This document shows, piece by piece, positions 46,990 through 56,064 of a stretch of 64,000 bases of DNA. The notes beneath the pieces are model-generated. The model saw only the letters and a list, made by a program, of their open reading frames with translations. It searched no databases and was not told the origin of the DNA. Origin of the DNA: Sphingomonadaceae bacterium. GTDB taxonomy: Bacteria > Pseudomonadota > Alphaproteobacteria > Sphingomonadales > Sphingomonadaceae. The translations under genes and the position numbers were made by a program. Position 1 is the stretch's first letter, and the number at the start of each line of letters is the position of its first letter. The stretch covers positions 1 through 64,000 of the forward strand of contig CANJQJ010000010.1 of assembly GCA_947476425.1 (NCBI GenBank), written 5' to 3'.

Positions 46990-47017
46990 CGTCATCCCGG
47001 CCTCCGCCGGGGTGACG
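46990..47017. repeat. Short copy of the palindromic repeat
   Basis: CGTCATCCCGGCCTCCGCCG followed by GGGTGACG is a single hairpin between the binding-protein and SDR operons, about 50 bp upstream of the former. Confidence 0.6.
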
Positions 47018-47051
47018 AATGTGGGCCTGGAGATGCCGAGTCAACGACCAA

Positions 47052-47864
47052 TCAGTAGTAGATCTCCATCCGGCCGCCGTCGACCAGCCAATATTGGCCG
47101 GTAATGTAGCTCGCCTTTGCCGAGCACAGGAACGCAGCCAGGCCGGCCACTTCGTCGGGACGGCCGAAGCGCTGCATCGGGATTCGATTGATCAGCCCTT
47201 CCATGAACGCCTCATAGGTCTGGTTCACCCGGGCGGCGCAGTCGCGGAAGAACGCTTCATAGGCCTTGCCGGTGTCGATGAAGCCCGGCGGGATGGTGTT
47301 GACGGTCACGCCGTGCGGCGCGAGATCGTCGGCGAGGCTGCGGCTCAGGCCGAGCCCGGCAGGGCGAACCGTGTTCGCCATCGCATAATCGAAGCCGAGC
47401 GTACCACGGCGGCCGGGCAGGCGACCATGGCCCGATCCGATCGTCAGCAGCCGACCCCATTTCTGGGCCTTCATGTGCGGAACGACCTCGCGCGCGAAAT
47501 GGTGGAAGCCCTTCACGACATAGGTGAAGGCCAGGTCGAAATCGGCGTCGTTGAACTCGTCCCAAAGGCCGGGGCCAGGGGCAACGGGAGAGTAGATCGC
47601 GATATCGGGATCGCCGAATGCAGCGCGGGCCTTTTCCAGCATGCCACCATAGCCGTCGATTTCGGTGAGATCCTGGGAAACGCCAGCCGCCTGGCCGCCT
47701 TCCCTTCGGATTGCCTCGACGGTCGCGTCAATCTGTTCCTTGCCGCGTGCGACGACGATGACCTTGCAGCCATTGCGACCGAGCTCCTCCGACACCGAAC
47801 GGCCGATGCCGTGCGAGCCGCCGGTAACCAGTGCGATCTTTCCTGCGATACCCAGGTCCATCAT
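47052..47864 (-). CDS. SDR-family oxidoreductase
   Basis: The 270-residue enzyme has TGGSHGIGRSVSEEL (cofactor loop), an active-site Ser in LTIGSGHGRLPG, and a catalytic Tyr in DYAMANTV, where the usual YxxxK reads YAMAN, so the conserved Lys is Asn. The C-terminus ends ITGQYWLVDGGRMEIYY. Loss of the Lys would weaken classical SDR catalysis unless another residue substitutes. It is the last gene of a four-gene minus-strand operon led by a sulfotransferase. Confidence 0.82.
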   Translation of the reverse strand: MMDLGIAGKIALVTGGSHGIGRSVSEELGRNGCKVIVVARGKEQIDATVEAIRREGGQAAGVSQDLTEIDGYGGMLEKARAAFGDPDIAIYSPVAPGPGLWDEFNDADFDLAFTYVVKGFHHFAREVVPHMKAQKWGRLLTIGSGHGRLPGRRGTLGFDYAMANTVRPAGLGLSRSLADDLAPHGVTVNTIPPGFIDTGKAYEAFFRDCAARVNQTYEAFMEGLINRIPMQRFGRPDEVAGLAAFLCSAKASYITGQYWLVDGGRMEIYY

Positions 47865-47896
47865 ACTCTCCTTATTGAATTATCTGGTTTGAACTA

Positions 47897-49147
47897 TCAG
47901 GCCGTCAGGCGGCACATATATCCACGATAGCGTTCATCGCGCTGCGCTTCGCGGCCGGCCGCGTCGACATAGCGGGTTTCGGGCGGCAACCGGTCGCGCA
48001 ATGCGTCCAGCCTGACCACTTCGGACGAAATACAGCCGGCTAGTTCTACGCCGGTCGGCAAATTCTGCCAGCGGAACAGCAGCGAGCCGCACGCATTGCC
48101 GCTCGAATCCAGCCAGTTCCACGCGCCCGGATCGCTTGCGCACACGATGAAGCGGAACTTGCCATCGGCATCCGCCACCGCTTGCGTGTGATTGAGGCTG
48201 CTGGTGCGATTTCTATATTCGTACGAAATCATCCACATATCGACATTCTGCACGCCGAGATAACCTGCGCCGAGGCGATCGGTCGTGATCACCAGTGCTT
48301 CTTCGTCGCCGAGCCGGAAATAACCGCCGGTCGCGCACTGGGTGATCAGTCCGCCGCGCGCACCCGATGGGACGGGGACCGGGACATGGTTGAGCGCATC
48401 AACCTCGAACATGCCATGCTGGATCTTGTCGAGGAAGAAGCCGGCGATGATCTTGATGAGATCGGCGGCGCGGGCGGCGGCTGCCTTTGGGTCGTAACGA
48501 TCTTCCGCCGGCGCGTCGGTGCGCTCGATGGTGAGCGAGGAGGGCCGCTCGACGCTCCAGTCCGCCATCGTGTCGCGGACCATCAGAGACTTGGCGCGCC
48601 CGATGTCGAGGTGGTTCCGGCGACCATCGGTGGCGGTGGGATCGGCGTCGATCGTGAAGCTGCCGTCGTCGGCGATGTCGATCAGCGCCATGTTGATGAA
48701 GCCGACGACATCAGCCGCCATATGCTCGCCGATCTGCGCTGGCAGCGCGCAGATGCTGAAGTCGATCGGGAGCGGACCGGCGAAGCGGCCCTTGATCCGG
48801 TAGCTGCATGCCGGATCGATGGTCGAGACCCGGTAGATATTATCCGTATTATCCTGCCCGAAACGGCTGCCTGGGATCGATTTGCCCATCCAGTCATGCG
48901 CCGGCGTGATCGACCACACGAAGCGGGGATCGTGCGGCGTTTCGTTGGCGGCGACGAGACAGCCGTGGAAAAGATGCTCCTCCACGCTTCGCACGATCAA
49001 TGCTTCCTGATCGAGCAGCTTGGCGTTTCGATCCGCCCGAAACAGTGCGAGCAAATCTTGCCGCGCCGATGCTATCTCCGGACTTGCGAACAGCGTCAGC
49101 GCTCGCTCCTCGACGAGAGCCTGCTCCGGAACGCCAAGGATGGTCAC
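47897..49147 (-). CDS. Unknown protein, possibly DUF1214-related
   Basis: The 416-residue protein has no signal peptide or membrane helix. The second half has a pattern reminiscent of DUF1214 (RFIVCASDPGAWNWLDSSGN, then LFRWQNLPTG); the first half is not recognised. Proteins of this look accompany steroid and terpenoid degradation genes in sphingomonads, in my recollection. It overlaps the upstream DapB-like gene by four bases, so the two are translated together. I do not assign a reaction. Confidence 0.6.
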   Translation of the reverse strand: MTILGVPEQALVEERALTLFASPEIASARQDLLALFRADRNAKLLDQEALIVRSVEEHLFHGCLVAANETPHDPRFVWSITPAHDWMGKSIPGSRFGQDNTDNIYRVSTIDPACSYRIKGRFAGPLPIDFSICALPAQIGEHMAADVVGFINMALIDIADDGSFTIDADPTATDGRRNHLDIGRAKSLMVRDTMADWSVERPSSLTIERTDAPAEDRYDPKAAAARAADLIKIIAGFFLDKIQHGMFEVDALNHVPVPVPSGARGGLITQCATGGYFRLGDEEALVITTDRLGAGYLGVQNVDMWMISYEYRNRTSSLNHTQAVADADGKFRFIVCASDPGAWNWLDSSGNACGSLLFRWQNLPTGVELAGCISSEVVRLDALRDRLPPETRYVDAAGREAQRDERYRGYMCRLTA

Positions 49148-50202
49148 AGGAAGAACGGGTCCTTGGCCCAGACCGGAGGAGCGTCAGCGAGCGTCAGGAT
49201 GCCGGGCTTGGCATCGATGACATAGGGCACCGCGTGAATGGCATGCATCCCGGTTGCCATGCAGGCGTCATCGGTCGGCATTTCGCTGTCGTGTGCGCCG
49301 ACCGCGATGCGGGCGTGGATCTCGGGTTCACCCTCGAGATCGACCAGCCAGCCATGGCCGGTGGGCCAGTCGGGCGCGAGATGGTCGGACATGCGGGTGA
49401 AATGCTGGAGCCGGATTCGTTCCCGGCCTTCGGAGATCACCTTCACGCCGAAATTCATCGCGCCGACCGTCCCCGCCTTGATCGTGCCCGCCGCGACGTG
49501 GAGGTCGCGATCGGTAACGACGGTATTGCGGAAGCATTCGATTCGATCGATCGGCAGGCCGAGCGTGTCGGCCATCAGCCATCCCGAATGGCGCCACGTT
49601 TCGCCGACCAGCTCGGCATTGGCGAAGAAAGGCGTTGGATCGTCGGGCGTGTAGCCGAAGCCCATCAGGTCGAACATCTGGTAGGCGCTCGGATATTTGT
49701 CGTACATCAGCGTTTCGGAGCAGACGATCCGATCGATGCGCCGTGCAAGCCGGGTGAACAACAAGGGCAGCGATTCAGCGAAGAATCCGGGCATGATGCC
49801 AAGGCCGTGGAAGGTGGTGTTGCCCTTGATGCAGGCGTCGGCGATCGCTTTCTCGACATCGGGGCCGAGCGATTTCGGGTAGATGAAGTTCGCCGCCGTG
49901 GTGACGACATTCTTGCCCGATGCGAGCAGCGCGCAGATGTCAGCGATGCTGCCGGGAACGTCATTCTCGGCACCGGCGAGGAACAGCACGCAATCCGCTG
50001 GCGTATCCAGGATCTGCTGGCGATCGTTGGTCGCGATCACGCCGAGCTTGCCGATCCCGGCAATGTCGCCGAGATCCTGTCCCGCCTTGTCCGGATTATA
50101 GGTGAACGCGCCAACGATCTCGAATTCGGGCCGCTCGGCAGTCGCGCGGACGACCATCTTGCCGGTGTGACCGGTCGCCCAGTTTATCACGCGATAGGTC
50201 AT
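49144..50202 (-). CDS. Dihydrodipicolinate-reductase-like NAD(P)-dependent dehydrogenase
   Basis: The 352-residue protein opens with RVINWATGHTGKMVVRATAE, a Rossmann start seen in DapB-like and 2,4-diaminopentanoate-dehydrogenase-like proteins, with NVVTTAANFIYP and GIMPGFFAESLPLL further on. These family members are often annotated as amine dehydrogenases, but many act in lipid or steroid clusters with unknown substrates. It follows the sulfotransferase gene by 50 bp. Confidence 0.75.
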   Translation of the reverse strand: MTYRVINWATGHTGKMVVRATAERPEFEIVGAFTYNPDKAGQDLGDIAGIGKLGVIATNDRQQILDTPADCVLFLAGAENDVPGSIADICALLASGKNVVTTAANFIYPKSLGPDVEKAIADACIKGNTTFHGLGIMPGFFAESLPLLFTRLARRIDRIVCSETLMYDKYPSAYQMFDLMGFGYTPDDPTPFFANAELVGETWRHSGWLMADTLGLPIDRIECFRNTVVTDRDLHVAAGTIKAGTVGAMNFGVKVISEGRERIRLQHFTRMSDHLAPDWPTGHGWLVDLEGEPEIHARIAVGAHDSEMPTDDACMATGMHAIHAVPYVIDAKPGILTLADAPPVWAKDPFFL

Positions 50203-50252
50203 TCTTCTCTCCCAGGACTTTTGTGTGTTCTAGCTCAGGATTTCGGTTTCGC

Positions 50253-51413
50253 TCAGATGTCGAACCGTTCGCAATATGCCGCAAATGTCTTGCGCAACTC
50301 GTTGGCGTCGAACCCGAATTTCGCCATGGCATATTCGAACTTGCCGTAACGATCGGCCTTGTACGAAGGATCGGTCGTCGCGTGCCGGATCTTCTCCGCG
50401 AAGGCGTTGGTGAACGGGATGCCGTGCTCCTCGTAGATCGGCGCGATCACCTTTGCCGGATCGCTTACGAAATCGCGGAAGCGAATATGGTGGAGACGCG
50501 GATCGTCGGTCGATGGGCTGGCGAGAATATGGTCGATCCCGGCCTTGAGCTGAACCACCATCTCGTCCGGCTTGACCTTGTAGAGCGCCTCGCCGTTGAA
50601 CGGCTTATACTGCTGCTCGAGCAGTTCGAGCAGCGAGGTGATATATTCCTCCGGCGGCCGATGGATCCAGAAACCGACCGAATCCGGAAACACCTCAAGC
50701 AGCGATCCGGCGATATACTGGTGGATCACGCCCTTGCCGACCCAGCGGCGAGTCGGCATCTTCCACTGATATTGCTTCAGCATGTTCTTGAAGAAGGTCA
50801 GGGCGGCGATCGGATCGCGCGCCGGAATGGTCTGCGGCAGGCTCGGCGTCTTGAGGTACCAGAGCGGGTAAGCGATCTGGAAATCGAGCGAATAGCTATA
50901 TTCATCCTCAGCCTCGGATTCCCCGCGCTGGTCGAGATAGGGGTGCGCCTGCATCATCCGCGGCGATTTCGCGACCATATAGTCGACATATTCGTCCTGC
51001 TCGGCGAGCGCGGCTGCATCGGCGGCTGGATCGAGTCCGCGGGGCGGGGAGGGATGCTGCACGTCACGATAGCGTGGCGTCCGGTTGCCCTCGTCAAGCT
51101 CGAGGATCATCTGCGTGAAGGTGGTCCCGGCGCGCGCGCTGCCGATCACGATCAGCGGCTGGACGATCTCCTCGTCGAGGATCTCCGGATGCTCCGCCCA
51201 GTCGCGAGCGACCTGGAGGCGCTTGATCAGCACGCTGCGGACCTGGTCGACCGCGTCGCGATATTGCGCCTCGGGGATCGGGCCATGATTGTTGAACTGC
51301 GCCATCACATGATGGAAGCGCTCCTCGAGCCCCGCATCGGCATATTCTGCGAGACCACTTTCCTCCCCGGCCGACTTGAATATCTGATCGGCATCCAGAA
51401 AATATGCATTCAT
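50253..51413 (-). CDS. Sulfotransferase-family protein
   Basis: The 386-residue protein has the PAPS 5'-phosphosulfate loop as LIVIGSARAGTTFTQMIL (the usual PRSGTT reads SARAGTT) and the later MTRRWVGKGVIHQY-type TRRWVGKGVIHQ and HRPPEEYITSLLEL segments of the Sulfotransfer_3 family. Bacterial members of this type occur in catabolic clusters, where sulfo transfer is unproven. It is the first gene of the operon. A terminator for the next upstream gene lies within the 225-bp gap. Confidence 0.82.
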   Translation of the reverse strand: MNAYFLDADQIFKSAGEESGLAEYADAGLEERFHHVMAQFNNHGPIPEAQYRDAVDQVRSVLIKRLQVARDWAEHPEILDEEIVQPLIVIGSARAGTTFTQMILELDEGNRTPRYRDVQHPSPPRGLDPAADAAALAEQDEYVDYMVAKSPRMMQAHPYLDQRGESEAEDEYSYSLDFQIAYPLWYLKTPSLPQTIPARDPIAALTFFKNMLKQYQWKMPTRRWVGKGVIHQYIAGSLLEVFPDSVGFWIHRPPEEYITSLLELLEQQYKPFNGEALYKVKPDEMVVQLKAGIDHILASPSTDDPRLHHIRFRDFVSDPAKVIAPIYEEHGIPFTNAFAEKIRHATTDPSYKADRYGKFEYAMAKFGFDANELRKTFAAYCERFDI

Positions 51414-51572
51414 TTATATTTATCCGTCCGTCACTTGCGAAAAAACACCGCGCCCCGAAACACGATCGTTCCGCGACACGATGCGATCGCTGAGGCCCGC
51501 TGCAGCACGGCCAGTCTGACGATGCGGGTCTGAGCCGTAAAGCTGCGAATTTTTACGCCGGTCAAGTCGCGG

Positions 51573-51610
51573 AAAAAAGGGGACCGCCGTCCCTTCGGAA
51601 GGCGATCCCC
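51573..51610 (-). terminator. Intrinsic terminator of the secreted-protein gene
   Basis: On the minus strand GGGGATCGCCTTCC pairs through a GAAG loop region with GGACGGCGGTCCCC, followed by TTTTTT. It lies 29 bp after the stop of the gene at 51639. Confidence 0.85.
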
Positions 51611-51638
51611 ACTGTTGCTTCAACCGGTATGCGGCGCG

Positions 51639-52145
51639 TCAGTCGATGCCGGCCAGGCGGATCTTCTGGACCTGGCCGAAGCGGACTTCGCAACGGAACG
51701 TGCCCTGGTTGTCGCGATGGCTGGCATAGCGTCGGTCGCGATCGCCATAGCCACGGCCGTGATCGTCGGCGACGATGAGGCCGTGGACGCTATAGCCGTT
51801 GCGGACTCGATCGATGTCGTCGATGCGGGACACAGTCACGCGGGGGCCGTGGCGCGATCCGCGCTCCTCGGCCGCGGCGACGCAACGTTCGACGGCCGCG
51901 CGGCCGCCTCCGTAACGCTGCCAGTCGCCGTGGCGACGATCCCGGCCATAGCCTCGGGAGTCACGATCGTCGGACAGCACGGCGGCCAGGCCACCGGCAA
52001 CGACAGCACCGGCAATCACGGTCCCGGCATCGATTCGATCGTCGTCGCGGTGCTGAGCCTGGGCGGGCATCGCGCCAATCAATATCGAGCCGGCGAGAAG
52101 GCCCCCGATCATCGCCTTCGACCATTTTGTTGTATCGAACGACAT
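51639..52145 (-). CDS. Small exported glycine-zipper-like protein of unknown function
   Basis: The 168-residue protein has a signal peptide ending AQA at about residue 30, then a short glycine/alanine hydrophobic stretch (AGTVIAGAVVAGGLAAVLS) of the glycine-zipper type, a very Arg/Asp/Gly/Tyr-rich middle, and a C-terminal sheet-like part with two cysteines (VERCVAAAEE; FRCEVRFGQV). Likely periplasmic or outer-membrane associated. The gene is monocistronic with its own terminator and has an inverted repeat about 80 bp upstream. Confidence 0.7.
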   Translation of the reverse strand: MSFDTTKWSKAMIGGLLAGSILIGAMPAQAQHRDDDRIDAGTVIAGAVVAGGLAAVLSDDRDSRGYGRDRRHGDWQRYGGGRAAVERCVAAAEERGSRHGPRVTVSRIDDIDRVRNGYSVHGLIVADDHGRGYGDRDRRYASHRDNQGTFRCEVRFGQVQKIRLAGID

Positions 52146-52221
52146 TGTTCCAATTCCTTACATGTGCGGTGGGCCGAGGCCTCACTTGAACGGCTATAGG
52201 GAATCGACAATGTCGCGTGCC

Positions 52222-52247
52222 TGAACCCATTCGTTAGGGCAGGTTCA
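52222..52247. promoter_or_regulatory. Inverted repeat upstream of the secreted-protein gene
   Basis: TGAACC-N14-GGTTCA is a perfect 6-bp dyad about 80 bp upstream of the gene at 51639 and just beyond the 3' end of tRNA-Leu. It could be an operator; nothing else identifies its binder. Confidence 0.3.
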
Positions 52248-52291
52248 CATTCGGGATTGAGGAGGGGACAGGAAACTCCTTCCTGTCAAAA

Positions 52292-52378
52292 TGGTGCGGA
52301 CGGCGGGACTCGAACCCGCACTCCCTGTCGGGAAGCAGATTTTAAGTCTGCTGCGTCTACCGGTTTCGCCACATCCGC
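52292..52378 (-). tRNA. tRNA-Leu (anticodon TAA)
   Basis: On the minus strand GCGGATG pairs with CGTCCGC; the anticodon stem-loop is GCAGA-CTTAAAA-TCTGC, anticodon TAA; a long variable arm and a GGTTCGAGTCC T arm are present; CCA is encoded. Confidence 0.97.
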
Positions 52379-52501
52379 ATCGCATTGCTCAAAGGCAGGT
52401 TGGGCGCAGATGGTCAAGCGACTTGTTGGCGATCTCCAGGCGGACCCGCCCGAAGCGAACTCATTCCATGGATCGCCCTGCGGCAATCCATGGAGAAGAG
52501 A

Positions 52502-52780
52502 TCATACGTTGAGGCGGTGGCGCATTTCCTTGCCCGGCTTGAAATAGGGCACACGCTTGGCATCAACCTCGACGGAAGTACCCGTCCGCGGATTGCGACC
52601 AGTGCGCGCATCGCGCGCGCGCGTGGAAAAGGCGCCGAAGCCACGAAGTTCGACACGTCCACCTGAGGCCAGTTGATCGGAGATCGAATCGAAGAAGCAA
52701 TCTACGATTTTCTCCACCTCGCGCGGGCTCAGTTCAGGATTGTCATCAGCCAAAGTCTGGATAAGTTCAGAACGAATCAT
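52502..52780 (-). CDS. ihfB: Integration host factor beta subunit
   Basis: The 92-residue protein has [46 protein letters not shown] and the DNA-intercalating arm [12 protein letters not shown], ending [15 protein letters not shown]. It is the beta type (ihfB follows rpsA in many proteobacteria) and bends DNA as a heterodimer with IhfA. Here a cytochrome c gene on the other strand lies between it and rpsA. The 258-bp gap upstream holds an AT-rich stretch (52800-52900) that is probably its promoter region. Confidence 0.92.
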   Translation of the reverse strand: MIRSELIQTLADDNPELSPREVEKIVDCFFDSISDQLASGGRVELRGFGAFSTRARDARTGRNPRTGTSVEVDAKRVPYFKPGKEMRHRLNV

Positions 52781-53038
52781 CGTAACCCTCCCCGTTACTG
52801 GTCCGTTATAAAACAGCTGTCGTCGGAATTCCCAGTAAAATCATACAGCAGCGTATCATTACCTAGTTTGGCAAGTCCATAGGCCATGAGTATAGGCCAA
52901 TCGAATGTCATCTAAGTTGTCGACGGCAGGCCGGCGATGGTTGCAGGCGGCCGTTGTGTGTTCGACGCGTTAAGCACTTGTCCGCTGCATTTTGAGGACG
53001 CAACAAACATGGGCAAACTGTTCGAAGGTCAACCTGTC

Positions 53039-53419
53039 ATGAATTATACACATAAACTCAAAGGCTTGAAAATGATAGTCGGGATCGGATGCGCAAGCAT
53101 GGCGATTGGCGCATTCGGCGCAGTGCCCAAGCCGCCGCAGTTTGCGCAGTGTAGCATCTGTCACCAGATCACGAAGGGTGCGGCTTCGACGGTCGGCCCG
53201 AACCTCTTCGGCATCGGTAGCCGCGGCGCTGGAAAGCTGGCCGGCTTCAATTACTCACCGGCAATGAAGGCGGCCGGGGGGGCCTGGAACAGGCCGCGAC
53301 TCGTGGCCTACATCACCGATCCACGCAAAGCGGTGCCCGGCAATCGCATGGCATTTCCCGGTATCAAGGATCCCAAGGCAGCAGGGGCGGTCGCCGACTA
53401 TCTGTTGTCGCTGAAGTAG
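53039..53419 (+). CDS. Class I c-type cytochrome
   Basis: About 126 residues: an N-terminal signal/anchor segment (MIVGIGCASMAIGAFGA), the heme motif CSICH, TVGPNLFGIGSRGAGKLAGFNYSP as in mitochondrial-type cytochrome c, and the axial Met in MAFPGI. I start at ATG 53039; the frame is open 34 codons further. It is likely a periplasmic electron carrier. It lies convergent to rpsA and shares a terminator with it. Confidence 0.88.
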   Translation: MNYTHKLKGLKMIVGIGCASMAIGAFGAVPKPPQFAQCSICHQITKGAASTVGPNLFGIGSRGAGKLAGFNYSPAMKAAGGAWNRPRLVAYITDPRKAVPGNRMAFPGIKDPKAAGAVADYLLSLK

Positions 53420-53455
53420 GTAGTTTTCCGTAGTCGGCTCGCGCCGGATGTCATG

Positions 53456-53494
53456 AAAAAGGCCTCTCCCGATCGCTCGGGAGAGGCCTTTCTT
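53456..53494. terminator. Bidirectional intrinsic terminator between cytochrome c and rpsA
   Basis: AAAGGCCTCTCCCGA and TCGGGAGAGGCCTTT form a perfect 15-bp stem around a TCGC loop, with A-rich and T-rich flanks. Confidence 0.92.
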
Positions 53495-53513
53495 GTGTCC
53501 GCTATGAAGCGGA

Positions 53514-55271
53514 TCAGTTCTTTTCGGTACGCGCCTTGAGCGCTTCGCCGAGAATGTCGCCAAGCGATGCGCCCGAGTCGGACGAACCATATTGCGCGAC
53601 AGCCTGCTTCTCTTCGGCGATCTGCATCGCCTTGATCGAGAATGTCGGCTTCTTGGAACGATCGAAGCCGGTCACCATCGCGTCGAACTTCTGGCCGACC
53701 TGATAGCGCTCGGTGCGCTGCTCATCGCGGTCGCGACCAAGATCGCCACGCTTGATGAAGCCATAGGTGCCGCCGTCACCAACCTGAACGTCCAGACCGG
53801 CATCGCCGATCGACATGACCGTGACGGTCATGACCTGGTTCTTGTTGATCTTGCTGCCGCTGCTTGCGCCGGCGGCGCTGGCAGTGCCACCCGTGCTTTC
53901 GCCGACAGTGCCCGAAGGTGCGGTGACGCCGCCACGCTCGAGCTGCTTGATGCCGAGCGAGATGCGCTCCTTCTCTGCATCGACGTCGAGCACCATCGCC
54001 TTGACGGTTTCACCCTTGCGATAAAGCGCGAGCGCTTCCTCGCCGGTGACGCCCCATGCGATGTCCGACATATGGACCATGCCGTCGACATCCCCGTCGA
54101 GGCCGACGAACAGGCCGAATTCGGTCGCGTTCTTGACTTCGCCTTCGATGATCGAGCCGATCGGATGCGATTCGGCGAACACATCCCAAGGATTGTGCTG
54201 TGCCTGCTTGAGGCCGAGCGAGATGCGACGCTTGTCGCTGTCGACCTCGAGAACCACGACTTCGACTTCCTGCGAGGTCGAGACGATCTTGCCCGGATGG
54301 ACGTTCTTCTTGGTCCAGCTCATCTCGGAGACATGGACGAGGCCTTCGATGCCAGCTTCCAGCTCGACGAACGCACCATATTCGGTGATGTTCGTTACGC
54401 GGCCGGTGAACTTCGCGCCGATCGGATACTTGGCGGCGGCGCCTTCCCAAGGATCGCTCTCGAGCTGCTTCATGCCGAGCGAGATGCGCTGCGTTTCGCG
54501 GTTGATGCGGATGATCTGCACCTTGACGATATCACCGATGTTGATGACTTCGTTCGGGTGGCCAATTCGCTTGTAGCTGAGATCGGTGACGTGAAGCAGG
54601 CCATCGATGCCGCCGAGGTCAACGAACGCACCATAATCGGTGATGTTCTTGACGACGCCTTCGATAACCTGGCCTTCGGCCAGCGTCTGGATCAGGCCCG
54701 AGCGCTGTTCAGCGCGGGTCTCTTCCAGGACGGCGCGGCGTGACACGACGATGTTGCCGCGACGACGATCCATCTTGAGGATCTGGAAAGGCTGCGGAAT
54801 GTCCATCAGCGGGGTGACGTCGCGCACGGGGCGGATATCGACCTGCGAACCGGGAAGGAACGCCACTGCGCCGCCGAGATCGACGGTGAAGCCGCCCTTG
54901 ACGCGACCGAAGATCACGCCATCGACGCGGCTGGACTGCGAGAATTCGGCTTCGAGCTTGTCCCAGGCGGCTTCGCGGCGTGCGCGATCGCGCGATAGCA
55001 TCGCTTCGCCATGGACGTTCTCGACTCGATCGACATAAACTTCGACTTCATCACCAACCGCGATTTCGGCCTTCTGGCCGGGTGCAGCGAATTCGCGCAG
55101 CGCGACGCGACCTTCGGACTTCAGTCCGACGTCGATGACGACCATGTCGTTTTCGATTGCGGTGACGGTGCCCTTGACGACGCGGCCTTCGAAGCCTTCG
55201 TTTTCGCCGCCGAGCGATTCATTGAGCATTGCCGCGAAATCGTCGCGGCTGGGAAATGCCGTAGTGGCCAT
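53514..55271 (-). CDS. rpsA: 30S ribosomal protein S1
   Basis: The 585-residue protein consists of six S1 (OB-fold) repeats; repeated signatures are GAFVDLGGIDGLLHVTDLSY, GAFVELEAGIEGLVHVSEMS and GLFVGLDGDVDGMVHMSDI. A low-complexity Gly/Ser/Ala/Thr linker (about 455-480) separates the last repeat. I start it at ATG 55271 (MATTAFPSRDDF). It lies 169 bp downstream of cmk, a widely conserved order. Confidence 0.96.
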   Translation of the reverse strand: MATTAFPSRDDFAAMLNESLGGENEGFEGRVVKGTVTAIENDMVVIDVGLKSEGRVALREFAAPGQKAEIAVGDEVEVYVDRVENVHGEAMLSRDRARREAAWDKLEAEFSQSSRVDGVIFGRVKGGFTVDLGGAVAFLPGSQVDIRPVRDVTPLMDIPQPFQILKMDRRRGNIVVSRRAVLEETRAEQRSGLIQTLAEGQVIEGVVKNITDYGAFVDLGGIDGLLHVTDLSYKRIGHPNEVINIGDIVKVQIIRINRETQRISLGMKQLESDPWEGAAAKYPIGAKFTGRVTNITEYGAFVELEAGIEGLVHVSEMSWTKKNVHPGKIVSTSQEVEVVVLEVDSDKRRISLGLKQAQHNPWDVFAESHPIGSIIEGEVKNATEFGLFVGLDGDVDGMVHMSDIAWGVTGEEALALYRKGETVKAMVLDVDAEKERISLGIKQLERGGVTAPSGTVGESTGGTASAAGASSGSKINKNQVMTVTVMSIGDAGLDVQVGDGGTYGFIKRGDLGRDRDEQRTERYQVGQKFDAMVTGFDRSKKPTFSIKAMQIAEEKQAVAQYGSSDSGASLGDILGEALKARTEKN

Positions 55272-55410
55272 AGAGATAGACTTTCTAATTGTTATTCCGG
55301 CCATCCGGTTGTCTCCGGAGGTCTTTTGGCCGAACCGCCGCAGGGGCCCCATGCCCATTGCGGCATTCAGCGAATCACTCCCGCTCGTCGAAAACCGGAA
55401 AAAGCAAAAG

Positions 55411-55428
55411 AAGCGCTAGAGGGCGCTT
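55411..55428 (-). terminator. Weak hairpin after cmk
   Basis: AAGCGC-N6-GCGCTT is followed on the minus strand by CTTCTTTTGCTTTTT. The stem is short, so it is at most an attenuating stop between cmk and rpsA. Confidence 0.3.
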
Positions 55429-55440
55429 TCCCCCCTGCGC

Positions 55441-56064
55441 TCAGCGCTTTTTTCGATTTTCAACAAGCGCGATCGCCCGCTGAACGGCGGCATCTATAGA
55501 CATATCACTGGTATCCAGCAAGTCTGCGTCGTCGGCTCGCCGGAGCGGCGCCGTGGCGCGCCCCATGTCGCGTTCATCGCGCGCTCGAATGTCGGTGAGC
55601 ACCGACTCATAGTGCGTCGCGATATCCATTCGAGCGAGCTCTTCATGGCGTCGTCGCGCTCGCACTTCGGGGCTGGCGGTGACGAACAGCTTGGCCTGGG
55701 CATCAGGCGCGATCACCGTGCCGATGTCGCGCCCATCGAGTACCGCGCCGCCAGGCTGGTCAGCGAATATCCGTTGATAGTCCATCAACGCCCTGCGGAC
55801 TGCGGGGAAGATCGAAACCTTGGAGGCGGCGGCGCCTGCGGCTTCGGACTTGAGCGCAGGATCGGCGAGCATGCCATCACTGAAACCGCACGCCGCGATC
55901 GCGTCAGCCTCGACCGAGGGGTCGCCGCCACCGCGCAGGACCGCAATCCCCACGGCGCGATAGAGCAGCCCGGTGTCGAGGTGCGGCAATCCGAAATGCC
56001 GGGCGAGCGCCCGGGCAATCGTGCCCTTGCCTGAAGCGGCGGGCCCGTCGACGGCGATGATCAT
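55441..56064 (-). CDS. cmk: Cytidylate kinase
   Basis: The 207-residue enzyme has the P-loop VDGPAASGKGTIARALA, the LDTGLLYRAVG substrate segment, GRDIGTVIAPDAQAKLFVTAS and RDERDMGRATAPLRRADDA. It phosphorylates CMP and dCMP. The start overlaps the aroA stop by four bases. Confidence 0.95.
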   Translation of the reverse strand: MIIAVDGPAASGKGTIARALARHFGLPHLDTGLLYRAVGIAVLRGGGDPSVEADAIAACGFSDGMLADPALKSEAAGAAASKVSIFPAVRRALMDYQRIFADQPGGAVLDGRDIGTVIAPDAQAKLFVTASPEVRARRRHEELARMDIATHYESVLTDIRARDERDMGRATAPLRRADDADLLDTSDMSIDAAVQRAIALVENRKKR

